A DNA stretch of 64,000 nucleotides, from the IMG/VR virus record IMGVR_UViG_3300017751_003243, positions 1-64,000 of that record. One strand, given 5' to 3'. The DNA is from a virus. Both the position numbers and the translations under genes were made by a program. Below are positions 1 to 10,700 of the stretch, piece by piece. Under the pieces are notes generated by a model that was not told where the DNA came from, made no database searches, and saw nothing but the letters and a program-made list of their open reading frames with translations. Position 1 is the first letter of the stretch. Each line of letters starts with the position of its first letter.

Positions 1-2211
1 AAAGTCCCTGTCAAAAAAGAACCTACAAAAATTGTATACACAACAACTTCTAATATAAAAGAAAACATCTTAGATCAGTTTATTACACACAACCAAGTTT
101 GGAGTATGTATTGTTTAAGTCCAAACGAAATGCAATTTCCAGACGATACCTATATGAAAAGCGAACCTGTGATTAATATTATCAGCGGTGCTGGTGGTAA
201 TCAAAATATAAAAGGTCGCAGAGTAACAACTGCACAAGAAGAGAATTTAGGAGCCAGGGTTGAATACTATATTGACAATGTAGTAATAGAAAGTGTACTA
301 GGTCAAGGTGGTCCAAGTAGAATGCCCCCAGTACATCAATTTAGATTTGAAGTAACAGAACCTTACAGTATGGGAATGTTTTTAGAAGCATTACAAATTG
401 CGGCACAAACATCTGGATATAACAGTTACATTGATGCTCCTATGTGTTTGATGTGTGACTTTATAGGACACACAGACGATGGACAAACAAAAAGAGTAGC
501 AAGAAGATTCTTTCCAATTCAAATGTCAGGGGCTAACATGACAGTTGATGCAGGTGGAACAAAGTATGAGTGTGAAGCTATTGCAACTAGTGGAATGGCA
601 AATAGAGATTCAGTACAAAGACTACAAACTGATATAACAGTTATCGGCGGCACAGTTGAACAAGCATTACAAAGCGGAAGCCAAAGTTTAACAAGGGTAA
701 TGAATTCAACATTACTTGAAAGAGAACCCACTGAAACACAGGCGTTTGCTGATGAATACATTATTGTATTTCCTAAGGCAGAAAATCTTGCAAGTAGTAA
801 CTCACAATCGGAACAGAACGATAGTGGCGAATCTGCAACGTATGATCCTCAAGAGGAATACAGAACAAGATACGGTGACACAGGCGGTAAGCAAGATGTC
901 AACTATGAGGAATGGTTTAAGAATGTTACGGGATTTAGTGTTAAGAGATCTAAGACCTCAGATGCACTCAAGGCCCAAAGTGTAGAAATTGAAACCATGA
1001 ACGAAATAGGAAAAGGTAAGCTACTTGAAGATAAGCTAGACAAGGGCGGAGTAAGACCAGCAAACTATTACGCAAGTTATGACAAAGAAAAAAATGTTTA
1101 TGAACAAGGTAATATTTCAATACCACCTAACCTAAGAGCATTTAAATTTACAAAGGGAACCAAGGTTAATAACATAATTGAGGAATTAGTTGTTGGAAGT
1201 TCCTTTGGTAAAGAACTATTAGATAAAGAACCAGATGACAAGGGTTTTAGAGAATGGTTTACGATACAACACATGGTGTTTAGTGTTCCTGTAAAACAAG
1301 TGCAAGAAAAAAAAGCACGTATGCCTAAGATTTATCTTTTCAAGATTATACCTTACAAAGTTCATGCAAGTTTATGGATGAAGCCTAGTGATAATCCACC
1401 AGGTGTAAAGGAAATGATACGTGAAGTAAGAAAAGAATACAATTATATCTATACAGGTAAAAACAAAGATATCATAAATTTTGATATCAAGTACGACTAT
1501 AGATTTTTTACACCAGTACCTAAAGACAAAGGTGCTGTAGCAGAACACAACTTTGCAGGAGAATCGTCAAGAGACAAAACAGAAGACGGTAAGAAACTTG
1601 TTGAAGGTAATGGAAGTTCCAGTTACACCGATCATAAGTTTCCTGTAAAACAGGTTGGTGCGTCAGATGTACAACCAATTGTTTCAGGTATGAGTGCAGT
1701 TGGTGGAGACGAGAAAGATAAGATAGCAAGAGAATTCCATAATGCACTGATCAACAGTAACGTTGACTTGGTCAAGTGTAACTTACAAATAATGGGGGAT
1801 CCTTGGTACCTAAGCGACAGCGGTATAGGAAACTATCAAGCTGATGCAGGACCAATAATGTTTGACACAGATCAAAAACCACCACAGATGGATTACATAA
1901 GACAACAGGTTTTTATTTTATTAAACTTTAGAACACCTTTTGATTATCCAGACGAACTTGACCAGCGTCGTGTTAGAAACGGATCGATGGATAATAATTC
2001 TTTGTTGGACGGAAAAGGCTTTGTTGAAAAAGTTGATACGTTTAGTGGACTTTACAGAATAACAAGAGTAACAAGTGAATTTAGCCAAGGACAATTCAGC
2101 CAGACGCTAGAGATGTTACGTATGCCAAATCAAAGTGTAACAGAAGATGCACCAGAATCAAAAACAGCAAACTTAGAAGTTGAACAAGCAAAACCTAACG
2201 GACCAGGATAG
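1..2211 (+). CDS. Baseplate hub-like structural protein (5' truncated by window edge)
   Basis: The reading frame is open from base 1 with no stop, so the gene starts upstream of the window; the first ATG at 106 is probably internal. The N-terminal part (around residues 85-150 counted from that ATG) reads like the FRFEVTEPYS... fold of phage hub proteins of the gp27/gpD type. The C-terminus has a segment of the form SGLYRITRV followed by QTLEMLRM, which is common in tail hub proteins that contact the spike. It lies 2 bases upstream of the gp5-like spike gene, the expected place for a gp27-like partner in the baseplate centre. Position and motif style support a structural role; the exact T4 equivalent is inferred. 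Confidence 0.6.
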   Translation, partial: KVPVKKEPTKIVYTTTSNIKENILDQFITHNQVWSMYCLSPNEMQFPDDTYMKSEPVINIISGAGGNQNIKGRRVTTAQEENLGARVEYYIDNVVIESVLGQGGPSRMPPVHQFRFEVTEPYSMGMFLEALQIAAQTSGYNSYIDAPMCLMCDFIGHTDDGQTKRVARRFFPIQMSGANMTVDAGGTKYECEAIATSGMANRDSVQRLQTDITVIGGTVEQALQSGSQSLTRVMNSTLLEREPTETQAFADEYIIVFPKAENLASSNSQSEQNDSGESATYDPQEEYRTRYGDTGGKQDVNYEEWFKNVTGFSVKRSKTSDALKAQSVEIETMNEIGKGKLLEDKLDKGGVRPANYYASYDKEKNVYEQGNISIPPNLRAFKFTKGTKVNNIIEELVVGSSFGKELLDKEPDDKGFREWFTIQHMVFSVPVKQVQEKKARMPKIYLFKIIPYKVHASLWMKPSDNPPGVKEMIREVRKEYNYIYTGKNKDIINFDIKYDYRFFTPVPKDKGAVAEHNFAGESSRDKTEDGKKLVEGNGSSSYTDHKFPVKQVGASDVQPIVSGMSAVGGDEKDKIAREFHNALINSNVDLVKCNLQIMGDPWYLSDSGIGNYQADAGPIMFDTDQKPPQMDYIRQQVFILLNFRTPFDYPDELDQRRVRNGSMDNNSLLDGKGFVEKVDTFSGLYRITRVTSEFSQGQFSQTLEMLRMPNQSVTEDAPESKTANLEVEQAKPNGPG

Positions 2212-2213
2212 AC

Positions 2214-3773
2214 ATGGCAGTACAAAGAAATCAAAACATAGACAGAACTAGTAAGCATGAAATAGTAACCATGGAGCCAGGCCCGTATGAGGCTATCGTT
2301 ATCAATAACTTGGATCCAACATATCATGGTGCCCTTACTGTAAACTTGTTAAAAACAAACACAGCATCAAACGAAGCGTTTGCAGATGGCGAACTTTATA
2401 CTGCAAAATATCTTTCACCGTTTGCAGGTAACACACCTGCGTTTGCAAACACAAAGAATGACAGCTACAAGGAATCACAACAGAGTTACGGTATGTGGTT
2501 TGTTCCACCAGACGTAGGAACAAAGGTATTGGTTATATTTGCAGAAGGTAATCCAAATATGTGTTACTGGATAGGTTGTGTAAATGACCAGTATCAAAAC
2601 TTTGCAGTACCTGGCAACGCCGCAACCACATATACAACGGACGGAACGCCTAGTTATTTAAAAGGTAAGAAATTACCAACGGGTGAATACAATAAAAAAA
2701 TTGAAACAGCGGTACACCAAGATCCTACAAAATTTAAAAAGCCATATCAGAAAGAATTTACTGATAGCCTTATGGCACAAGGATTGTTGGACGACGAAAC
2801 ACGTGGTATAACAAGTTCAAGTGCAAGACGTGAAGTACCTAGTGCGGTATTTGGAATAAGCACACCAGGACCCATTGACAAGAGTATAGGATCGCCTAAA
2901 GCAAAGATAGGATCAAAGGAAGACTTTACAACGGTATTTAAGGCAAGACTCGGCGGAACCAGTTTGGTATTTGACGACGGTAATGACAAGTACCTAAGAA
3001 AAAAATCTGCAGGTGACGGAGCACCAGAATATGCAAACGTAAACCTCGGAGAGACCGACGGTAAGTCAGACCTATTACACAACGAATTAGTAAGACTGCG
3101 TACACGTACAGGACATCAAATATTATTACACAACACGGAAGATTTAATCTACATAGGTAACAGTAGAGGTACAGCTTGGCTTGAATTAACTTCAGATGGT
3201 AAGATTGATATATTTGCTGAAGACTCAATCAGTATGCACACAAAAAACGACTTTAACCTTACAGCAGACAGAAACGTCACAATAGAAGCAGGTGCTAATC
3301 TAAGCCTAAAAGCATCAGGTGATTATAAGGGTGAAAAACTTTCTGTAGGCAGGGTACAGGTAGAATCAGACAAGGACACAAACATACTTGTAGGTGGTAG
3401 CACAAAGATCACAACAGAAATGGACCTTGATATTAATAGTGGCTTTAGTAACAAACTTACAGCAGGGTCAACAACAGAAATACTCAGCTCAGGGAACCAT
3501 ATAGAAACCGCTTCCGAAATCCATATGAATGGACCGCAGGCGGCTACGGCCGCTACCGCGTCCGCTCTGTCTGTACATCGCGTACCTGGTCACACAATCG
3601 AAGGCATTCTTTCACAACGTTCACCACAGGAAGAACCGTGGACACACCATGAAAACTTAAACCCATTGGCATTTAAAATAGTGCTTACGGATAGGGATTC
3701 TATTACTACAGTAACTAATCCACTACCAAACCCAACTACGCCAGATGTGTTCAAGAAGGAGTTTAAAGGATAG
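2214..3773 (+). CDS. gp5: Baseplate central spike, gp5-like, without lysozyme domain
   Basis: This is the cell-puncturing spike at the baseplate centre. Residues about 20-125 form the OB-fold region, with the characteristic WFVPPDVGTKVLV stretch at about 93-105 that is shared by T4 gp5 and VgrG-type spikes. From about residue 290 to 430 the protein is rich in short alternating hydrophobic/polar repeats (for example IDIFAEDSISM, NVTIEAGANLSL), as expected for the C-terminal triple beta-helix needle. T4 gp5 (575 aa) has a lysozyme domain between these parts; here (519 aa) I see only a linker and no lysozyme-like motif. It follows the hub gene directly and precedes gp25. Confidence 0.85.
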   Translation: MAVQRNQNIDRTSKHEIVTMEPGPYEAIVINNLDPTYHGALTVNLLKTNTASNEAFADGELYTAKYLSPFAGNTPAFANTKNDSYKESQQSYGMWFVPPDVGTKVLVIFAEGNPNMCYWIGCVNDQYQNFAVPGNAATTYTTDGTPSYLKGKKLPTGEYNKKIETAVHQDPTKFKKPYQKEFTDSLMAQGLLDDETRGITSSSARREVPSAVFGISTPGPIDKSIGSPKAKIGSKEDFTTVFKARLGGTSLVFDDGNDKYLRKKSAGDGAPEYANVNLGETDGKSDLLHNELVRLRTRTGHQILLHNTEDLIYIGNSRGTAWLELTSDGKIDIFAEDSISMHTKNDFNLTADRNVTIEAGANLSLKASGDYKGEKLSVGRVQVESDKDTNILVGGSTKITTEMDLDINSGFSNKLTAGSTTEILSSGNHIETASEIHMNGPQAATAATASALSVHRVPGHTIEGILSQRSPQEEPWTHHENLNPLAFKIVLTDRDSITTVTNPLPNPTTPDVFKKEFKG

Positions 3774-3780
3774 GTAAATA
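3773..3780 (+). promoter_or_regulatory. Weak late-promoter-like element GGTAAATA
   Basis: The octamer resembles the T4 late promoter TATAAATA. It ends exactly five bases before the ATG at 3786. With T4 spacing (element at about -13 to -6), transcription would start on the A of the start codon. It overlaps the last base of the preceding stop codon, so it could also be chance. Confidence 0.35.
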
Positions 3781-3785
3781 TTGTT

Positions 3786-4217
3786 ATGGCAGACTTATAT
3801 AAAAAAATCACAGTTCCAACAGCAGACAGAGGCAAACCCGTAGTCACTAATCGTGCATACAAAGGGTTAAGCACGGTCAATCCAAATAACAACAGCAAAT
3901 CCCTGTTTGACATAGCATTGATCAAACAAGATATACTGAATCATTTTCATATAAGACAGGGTGAAAAGCTGATGAATCCTACTTTTGGAACAGTTATATG
4001 GGACGCAATACACGAACCGCTAACAGAACCAATGAAAGAAGCCATAGCAAAGAACGTTACAAGTATTGTAAACAGCGACCCACGTGTGGTAGCAAGTAAA
4101 ATTAACATAGATTCATATGAAAGCGGACTTCAAGTAGACGTAGACTTGATGTATTTGCCATATAATATTTCAGAAAGTTTAAGACTAAAATTTGATGAAA
4201 ATAACGCACCGTATTAA
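3786..4217 (+). CDS. gp25: Baseplate wedge protein gp25
   Basis: A 143-residue protein matching the gpW/gp25 family in length and pattern. Residues about 35-130 contain the sequence HFHIRQGEKLMNPTFGTVIWD, typical of the family's conserved Arg-Gly-Glu ... P-x-F-G core, followed by a VNSDPR segment. gp25 sits in the inner baseplate wedge, contacts gp6 and gp53, and is related to contractile-injection sheath-initiator proteins. Gene order spike-gp25-gp6 matches T4-like phages. No clear Shine-Dalgarno is present directly before the ATG, which fits the possible leaderless transcript suggested by the element at 3773-3780. Confidence 0.92.
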   Translation: MADLYKKITVPTADRGKPVVTNRAYKGLSTVNPNNNSKSLFDIALIKQDILNHFHIRQGEKLMNPTFGTVIWDAIHEPLTEPMKEAIAKNVTSIVNSDPRVVASKINIDSYESGLQVDVDLMYLPYNISESLRLKFDENNAPY

Positions 4218-4237
4218 GTACGCAGATTATGAAGTCA

Positions 4238-4245
4238 AATAAATA
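4238..4245 (+). promoter_or_regulatory. Late-promoter-like element AATAAATA upstream of gp6
   Basis: It lies in the 50-base gap between gp25 and gp6. With T4 late spacing the transcript would begin at the A at 4251, giving a 17-base leader that contains the ribosome-binding sequence AAGGA before the ATG at 4268. The same octamer occurs before the gene at 22540. Confidence 0.6.
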
Positions 4246-4267
4246 GTATTATATTAAGGAAAGCAAA

Positions 4268-7200
4268 ATGTCGTCAACAAATAGACAAAATAGATTATTG
4301 TTAGCTGAAGATTGGAAGAAGGTCTATCAGTCATTTAGAAATGCGGAGTTCAAGTCATATGACTTTGATAACTTACGCAGAACAATGATCAACTATTTAA
4401 GACAGAACTATCCAGAAGATTTTAACGACTATATTGAATCAAGTGAATATCTTGCACTTATTGACCTAATTGCTTTCCTAGGTCAAAACCTAGCTTTCCG
4501 CGTAGATTTAAATGCAAGAGAAAACTTTTTAGAGTTAGCTGAACGTAGAGAATCAATTTTACGTTTAGCTAGACTCTTATCATACAGTCCAAAACGTAAC
4601 CAATGTGCTAACGGCTTATTAAAGTTTGAAAGTATTGCTACAACAGAAGATATTGTAGACAGCAACGGAACTAACCTAGCTAGTCAAACTATCCTATGGA
4701 ACGATCCGTCAAACATCAATTGGAGAGAACAATTTGAAAAAGTTCTTAATGCGGCATTACCGGTAAACAGCACAGTTGGAAAACCTATCAAGAAAGATAC
4801 AGTTGAAGGTGTACCAACAGACCAATATAGATTTGATTCAAGCAACTCAGACGTTCCTGTTTATACTTTTAGTAAAAACGTTGACGGTAAGAATATGCAG
4901 TTTCAAGTTGTATCAACTAATGTTACTGGTGGAGTTATTGAAGAAGAAGCACCACTACCAGGAAACAACCTAGCATTTTTATACAGAGATGATGGACGTG
5001 GCCCAGGAAGTTCTAACACAGGATACTTTGCACATTTTAGACAAGGTATATTAGATCAAGGTACGTTTAATGTTGATTCACCAAGCACTAATCAAACTAT
5101 TAGTCTTGAAGCAACAAACGTCAATAACACAGATATCTGGTTATACAAATTAGATTCAATTGGTGCTGAATCGGAATCATGGACTAAAGTTGATTCAATT
5201 GAAGGTAACAATATTGTTTACAACAGTTTACGTAAAAGCATAAGAAACATTTATGGAACTTTAAGTAAGACACAGGATAAAGTAGATTTAATTTTTAGTG
5301 ATGGTACGTTTGGTAACTTACCAAAAGGACAGTTTAGGGTTTATTACAGAACAAGTATTAATGATCAGTATAATATTGTACCTTCAGATTTAGTTGCAAT
5401 TAGTGTTACAATTCCTTACACTTCTAAAACAGGTAATCCAGAAAATATAACATTAAGTTTGGAACTAAAATATACTGTAGACAATGCTACGGTTTCTGAA
5501 ACCAATGCAAGTATTAGAGAAAATGCACCAAGCACTTATTATACACAGAATAGAATGGTTACTGGTGAGGACTATCAAGTTAGTCCATTAGGAATCAGCC
5601 AAGAAATTATTAAAACTAAAAGTGTTAATAGAACAAGTTCAGGTATTTCAAGATACTACGATTTGTTAGATAGCACAGGAAAATATAGTTCAACTAATTT
5701 ATATGGTGCTGACGGAATCATATACAAAGATAAGTTTACAGAAAAGAAAACATTTACTTTTAGTACTAAAACAGACGTACAAGGAGTTATTGCAAATACC
5801 ATAACACCTATTCTAAGTCAAAAGCAAATGTTAAATTATTATTTGACTAACTTTCCTAAGACACTAGTTGCTGACTTAGGTGCTAAATGGTCACAGAAAA
5901 CAGCTATAACAAATCAAGCAACAGGATCATTTGTTGATGTAACAGATTCTACGTTACAAGTAGGAACGTTTACAAGTAGTGCGTTAAAATTTATTGAAGC
6001 AGGAACACTATTAAAGTTTGTTGCTCCAACAGGTTTTCACTTTATGTCAAACAACAGCCATGCACTTATGCAAGGCAATGCAGATCATCCTAATGCAATA
6101 ACTTACAAATGGGTAAAAGTTGTAAGTGTTACTGGAGATGGTAGAACTGATAATGATGACGGTACAGGACCTATCATACTAAATGATATTATTCCTACAG
6201 GTGCTATTCTTTCAGAACTAAGACCTAAGTTTGGTAAAACATTATTATCAGATGTACAGTCACAGATAGTTGACCAAGTATTTGCATTCAAAACATTTGG
6301 ATTACGTTATGACGTAAACCTAAGACAATGGCGTATGATTACGCAAAACAATTTAGATATTACAAGTGACTTTAGTACAGGTAAAACAGGAGATGTTACT
6401 GATCAACAGTTAGACAGTTCTTGGTTATTGCTATTTGAAACAGATGGTGAAAAGTACACAATTACTTCTAGAGGACAAAGATACATTTTTGAAAGTAATG
6501 AAGAGATTAGATTCTATTATGATAGTACAAGCAAGATATTTGATAATAGAACAGGACAAATTATTAAAGACAAGATTAACATATTAAGCATTAACACACG
6601 ACCAGACAGTACAAGTGCGTTTACTGTTGATTATCCTTGGGAAGTATCTAAGGAATACAGAGACGGTGACGGCTATATTGATAGTAAGAAGGTAGAAATT
6701 TCTTTCTTTGATTCAGACAGTGACGGTGTAGTTGATGATCCAGAAACTTTTGTAACAGTTGTTGATGAAGCTACAAATCCATTGACGAAATATATCTTCC
6801 AAAAGAAATATACAACGTCAGATGGTATTGAAGATTACAAATATATGGACAATAGTTCCAATGCAGTACAAATAAAACAAAGCGAAAGTGTAGTAGGTGC
6901 ATTAAGCTCTTACACAGACGGGCAAGTGTTTTATCTAGTTACTGAAGGTGTGTTTAAAATTTACAGTTCAACAGCAGGCACACTAGCATTAACAACAGAC
7001 TACAAAGCATACGTAGGTAGAGATGGAATCAAATTCCATTATATTCACTCTGCAGACGATGACAGTAGAATCGATCCAAGTTCAAGTAACATCATTGACA
7101 CTTATTTGTTAACTAGAACTTATGATACAAACTTTAGACAATACTTAGATGGCACACTTACAGCTAAACCATTACCGCCAAGTAGCGATAATCTGTTTAA

Positions 7201-7798
7201 CAACTATGGTGGAGAAATTAATAAAATTAAATCTATCAGTGATGACGTAATTTACCATCCAGTAAAATATAAAGTTTTATTTGGAGCAAAAGCTGACGCT
7301 CAGGTTCAAGCTAATATTAAAATTGTAAAGAACCCAGATCAAGTTGTTAATGATAACGATATTAAAGCAAGAGTGATTTCTGCAATAAATGAATACTTTG
7401 CTTTAGAAAACTGGGACTTCGGTGACAGTTTTCATTTCTCAGAGATGGCTACTTATGTAATGAATCAAGTTGCACCTGATCTAGTTAACATTGTAATTGT
7501 TCCTAAGCAAGACTCACAAGGATTTGGAAGTCTTTATGAAATTAAGTCTGAATCAGATGAAGTTTTCATAAGTGGAGCAACAGTTGATGACGTAACAATT
7601 ATCGATGCAATTACGGCAAGTAAGTTAAAAGCATCAGGTACAGTTATTACAGGAACAACAGCTACAACAAGCGGTGTTACAAGCGGATCAAGTTATACTT
7701 CAGGAAATACAACAAGTTCAAGCAGTTCTAGTTCAAGCAGTTCTAGTTCAAGCAGTTCTAGTTCAAGCAGTAGCGGATCGTCTGGGAGTGGATATTAA
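4268..7798 (+). CDS. gp6: Baseplate wedge protein gp6
   Basis: The N-terminal ~130 residues match T4 gp6: a helical start with FDNLRRTMINYLRQNYPE, then ALIDLIAFLGQNLAFRVDLN and the ARENFLELAERRESILRLAR segment. gp6 dimers join wedges into the baseplate's inner ring. At 1176 aa it is much longer than T4 gp6 (660 aa); the extra length lies in the middle, a beta-rich region. The region near residues 1030-1090 (DNDIKARVISAINEYF...) resembles the C-terminal part of J/gp6-type baseplate proteins. The C-terminus ends in a Gly/Thr/Ser-rich tail with 20 consecutive serines. The stop TAA overlaps the ATG of the next gene (TAATG), implying translational coupling. Confidence 0.88.
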   Translation: MSSTNRQNRLLLAEDWKKVYQSFRNAEFKSYDFDNLRRTMINYLRQNYPEDFNDYIESSEYLALIDLIAFLGQNLAFRVDLNARENFLELAERRESILRLARLLSYSPKRNQCANGLLKFESIATTEDIVDSNGTNLASQTILWNDPSNINWREQFEKVLNAALPVNSTVGKPIKKDTVEGVPTDQYRFDSSNSDVPVYTFSKNVDGKNMQFQVVSTNVTGGVIEEEAPLPGNNLAFLYRDDGRGPGSSNTGYFAHFRQGILDQGTFNVDSPSTNQTISLEATNVNNTDIWLYKLDSIGAESESWTKVDSIEGNNIVYNSLRKSIRNIYGTLSKTQDKVDLIFSDGTFGNLPKGQFRVYYRTSINDQYNIVPSDLVAISVTIPYTSKTGNPENITLSLELKYTVDNATVSETNASIRENAPSTYYTQNRMVTGEDYQVSPLGISQEIIKTKSVNRTSSGISRYYDLLDSTGKYSSTNLYGADGIIYKDKFTEKKTFTFSTKTDVQGVIANTITPILSQKQMLNYYLTNFPKTLVADLGAKWSQKTAITNQATGSFVDVTDSTLQVGTFTSSALKFIEAGTLLKFVAPTGFHFMSNNSHALMQGNADHPNAITYKWVKVVSVTGDGRTDNDDGTGPIILNDIIPTGAILSELRPKFGKTLLSDVQSQIVDQVFAFKTFGLRYDVNLRQWRMITQNNLDITSDFSTGKTGDVTDQQLDSSWLLLFETDGEKYTITSRGQRYIFESNEEIRFYYDSTSKIFDNRTGQIIKDKINILSINTRPDSTSAFTVDYPWEVSKEYRDGDGYIDSKKVEISFFDSDSDGVVDDPETFVTVVDEATNPLTKYIFQKKYTTSDGIEDYKYMDNSSNAVQIKQSESVVGALSSYTDGQVFYLVTEGVFKIYSSTAGTLALTTDYKAYVGRDGIKFHYIHSADDDSRIDPSSSNIIDTYLLTRTYDTNFRQYLDGTLTAKPLPPSSDNLFNNYGGEINKIKSISDDVIYHPVKYKVLFGAKADAQVQANIKIVKNPDQVVNDNDIKARVISAINEYFALENWDFGDSFHFSEMATYVMNQVAPDLVNIVIVPKQDSQGFGSLYEIKSESDEVFISGATVDDVTIIDAITASKLKASGTVITGTTATTSGVTSGSSYTSGNTTSSSSSSSSSSSSSSSSSSSSGSSGSGY
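7715..7768 (+). repeat. 15-bp tandem repeat coding for a poly-serine tail
   Basis: Three perfect copies of AGTTCTAGTTCAAGC (7724-7738, 7739-7753, 7754-7768) follow a partial copy. All copies are in frame and read only as serine codons. Such an in-frame repeat can gain or lose five residues by slippage. Confidence 0.95.
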
Positions 7799-10700
7799 TG
7801 TCATATGATGATAACCAAAACGAATATCCGTTACCAGTTCCAGGACAAGAAGACAAACGTACTAGAACTAGTGCAGAACATCTGCCAAGATACTTTCGTA
7901 CTTCACACAACAAAAAGTTTTTACAAGGTACACTAGATCAACTTACACAACCAGGTGTTGCTGAAAAGATTAGTGCTTACTATGGTAGAAGAATTTCTAA
8001 AGCACGTAAGGCGGCTGACAACTATGTTGGTGATGTAAGTACTCAAAGAGAAAATTATCAGTTAGAGCCTGCAACAGTAATCAAGGACGAATTAAACAAC
8101 GTTACTTTTTACAAAGACTATAACGATTTAAAAAATCAAATCAAAGCATTTAACGGTACTGTAGACAACGACAGTAAATTGTTTAGCCAAGAATATTATG
8201 CTTGGAATCCTAACATTGATTGGGATAAGTTTACAAACTTTAGAGATTACTATTGGTTAGAGAACGGACCATTGTCTATTCCTGTTGTTGGACAAGCAAG
8301 AGGACTAGTAAGCACATACACGGTTACAAGCCAAGACAACTTGGATAACAAAGCATACATATTTTCCACAGACGGAAATACATCTAATCCAACACTTAAA
8401 TTATACAGAGGACAAACATATAAGTTTGATATTAATACTCCTGGTATGCCGTTGTCAATCAAGACAGCTAGAACATTAGATTCACAATACAATTATAGTG
8501 TAGGTATTAGCGATAGTACACACAGCACAGACGTTGGTATCATTGAGTTTGAAGTAGACTTACTTGCACCAGACACATTATATTATGTAAATGGTAATGA
8601 TATTAATGCAAGTGGATTAATACAAGTTTATGATATTTTAGAAAATACTGAAATTGATGTAGAAAAAGAGATTGTTGGTAAGAAAACTTACAAAATGACA
8701 AACGGTTACGAGTTGTCAAATGGTATGAAGCTAGACTTCCAAGGTACAGTAACACCTGCCAAGTATGCAGAAGGTAATTGGTATGTTGAAGGCGTTGGTG
8801 ATGAGATTAGATTAATCAACGAACAAGAAATAGAAGTACCAGGTACTGTAAGCACAAACAAATCTATTCCTTTTGATAGCGAAAGTTTTGATAGAGCACC
8901 TTTCAGTAATGCCAATGCTTGGGCAAAAGACAAAGATTACATTATACAAAACAGAGCAAGTCCAAGTAAATCACAATGGTCAAGATATAACAGATGGTTT
9001 CACAAAGATGTTTTAGAAACTATAGCATTAATTAACAAGCAACCTAGTGATGTTAACCAAACAGGTAGAGCGGCAAGACCTATTATTGAATTTGATAGCG
9101 ATCTTAAACTTTGGAACTTTGGTACATCTGCAAAAGATAATGTTGACTTATTAGATACTTTTACAACTGATGTATTTTCAACTATTGAAGGAGCATTAGG
9201 TTACAACATTGACGGAGTAGACGTAGCGGACGGAATGAGACTTCTGTTTACTGCTGATCCTGATACAAGAGTTGCAGGTAAAATTTTTAAAGTAAAATTT
9301 ATCACACATAACTTTATTAGACAAATTAGTTTAATTGAAGAAACAGATACTGATCCATTAGAGAATGAAACAGTATTGATTAATGATGGTACAGACTATA
9401 AAGGTAAGATGTGGTACTTCAATGGTACCAAGTGGTTAGCTGGACAGGATAAAACTGCAATTAACCAATCTCCTACGTTTGACTTATTTGATCAAAGCGG
9501 TAACAGTTTCAATAGTGCAACAATTTATAACAATTCAACGTTTAGTGGAACTAAAGTATTTTCATATAAAAAAGGAACAGGAACTAATGATGTTGTATTA
9601 GGATTCCCTTTAACTTATAGAGCATTAGAAAACACAGGTGATATTGTATTTGACTTTAACTTATTACAAGATTCATTTACATACCAAGACGAAGACAATG
9701 CAAACGTAACAGCTAACACAGATGTAGGTCTTTTAAGAAGATATTCAGATAGAACTACATTTACATATACATCAGGTTGGACTAAAGGCTATGAAGATAG
9801 CAAACAGTTAGTAGAACGTCAATATATTGTAGATACACAATACAATGACTTTGGAATTGATGTTTACGATAACAGTGGCGATCTAAACGACTTGTTTGTA
9901 AGAGTATACGTAAACAACAAAAGAAAAATGAATGGTATAGATTATACCATCAACAGAATTAATAGAACTGCATTTGTAACATTTGTTACAGATCTTAAAG
10001 TAGATGACATACTTGTTATTAAAACAAAAAGTGCTACAAAGAAAAATGCTAACGGTGTTTATGAAATAGCATCAAACTTAGAACACAATCCACTTAACAA
10101 TAACATAGATTCTTTTACACTAGGTGAAGTTAACGATCATGTGTTAAGCATCTGCGAGATGCGTGATGATTTTGTAGGAGACTTTCCAGGTACAGGTAAT
10201 TTAAGAGATTTAGGAAATTTATCTGCATATGGTAACAGATTTGTACAACACAGTGGACCATTTAATTTAGCAAACTATCATATCACAAGCAAAGATGCTA
10301 ACATTATTAAATCGTTACAATTTGCAAAAAGAGAATACGGCAAGTTTAGAAAGCTGTTCTTACAAACAGCAGACAAGCTAGGATTTGACGGACAGAATAA
10401 GATTCACTTTGATTTAGTGATGGAAAAACTTAATAAAGATAAGTCAAATGATATGCCGTTCTACTTCAGTGATATGCTTGGCTATACAAGTGCTAAGAGG
10501 TCAACACACGTTGTAGAGAATCCAAGCACACAATATTACGCATTGAATACAGCATTTGATCTTACAACACTTTCTAATAAGTCCGTAAACGTTTATATAA
10601 ATGGGGTTCAACTTATAGAAGGCACTGATTACAAATTTGAATCAGACTTTAGTGGCTTTGTAACTATTACTAAAACAAAAGTTATTAATGATGTTATTGA

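Noticed and set aside
7715-7768. Possible CRISPR or regulatory repeat array
   Set aside because: Units are 15 bases, contiguous without spacers, in frame and all serine codons.
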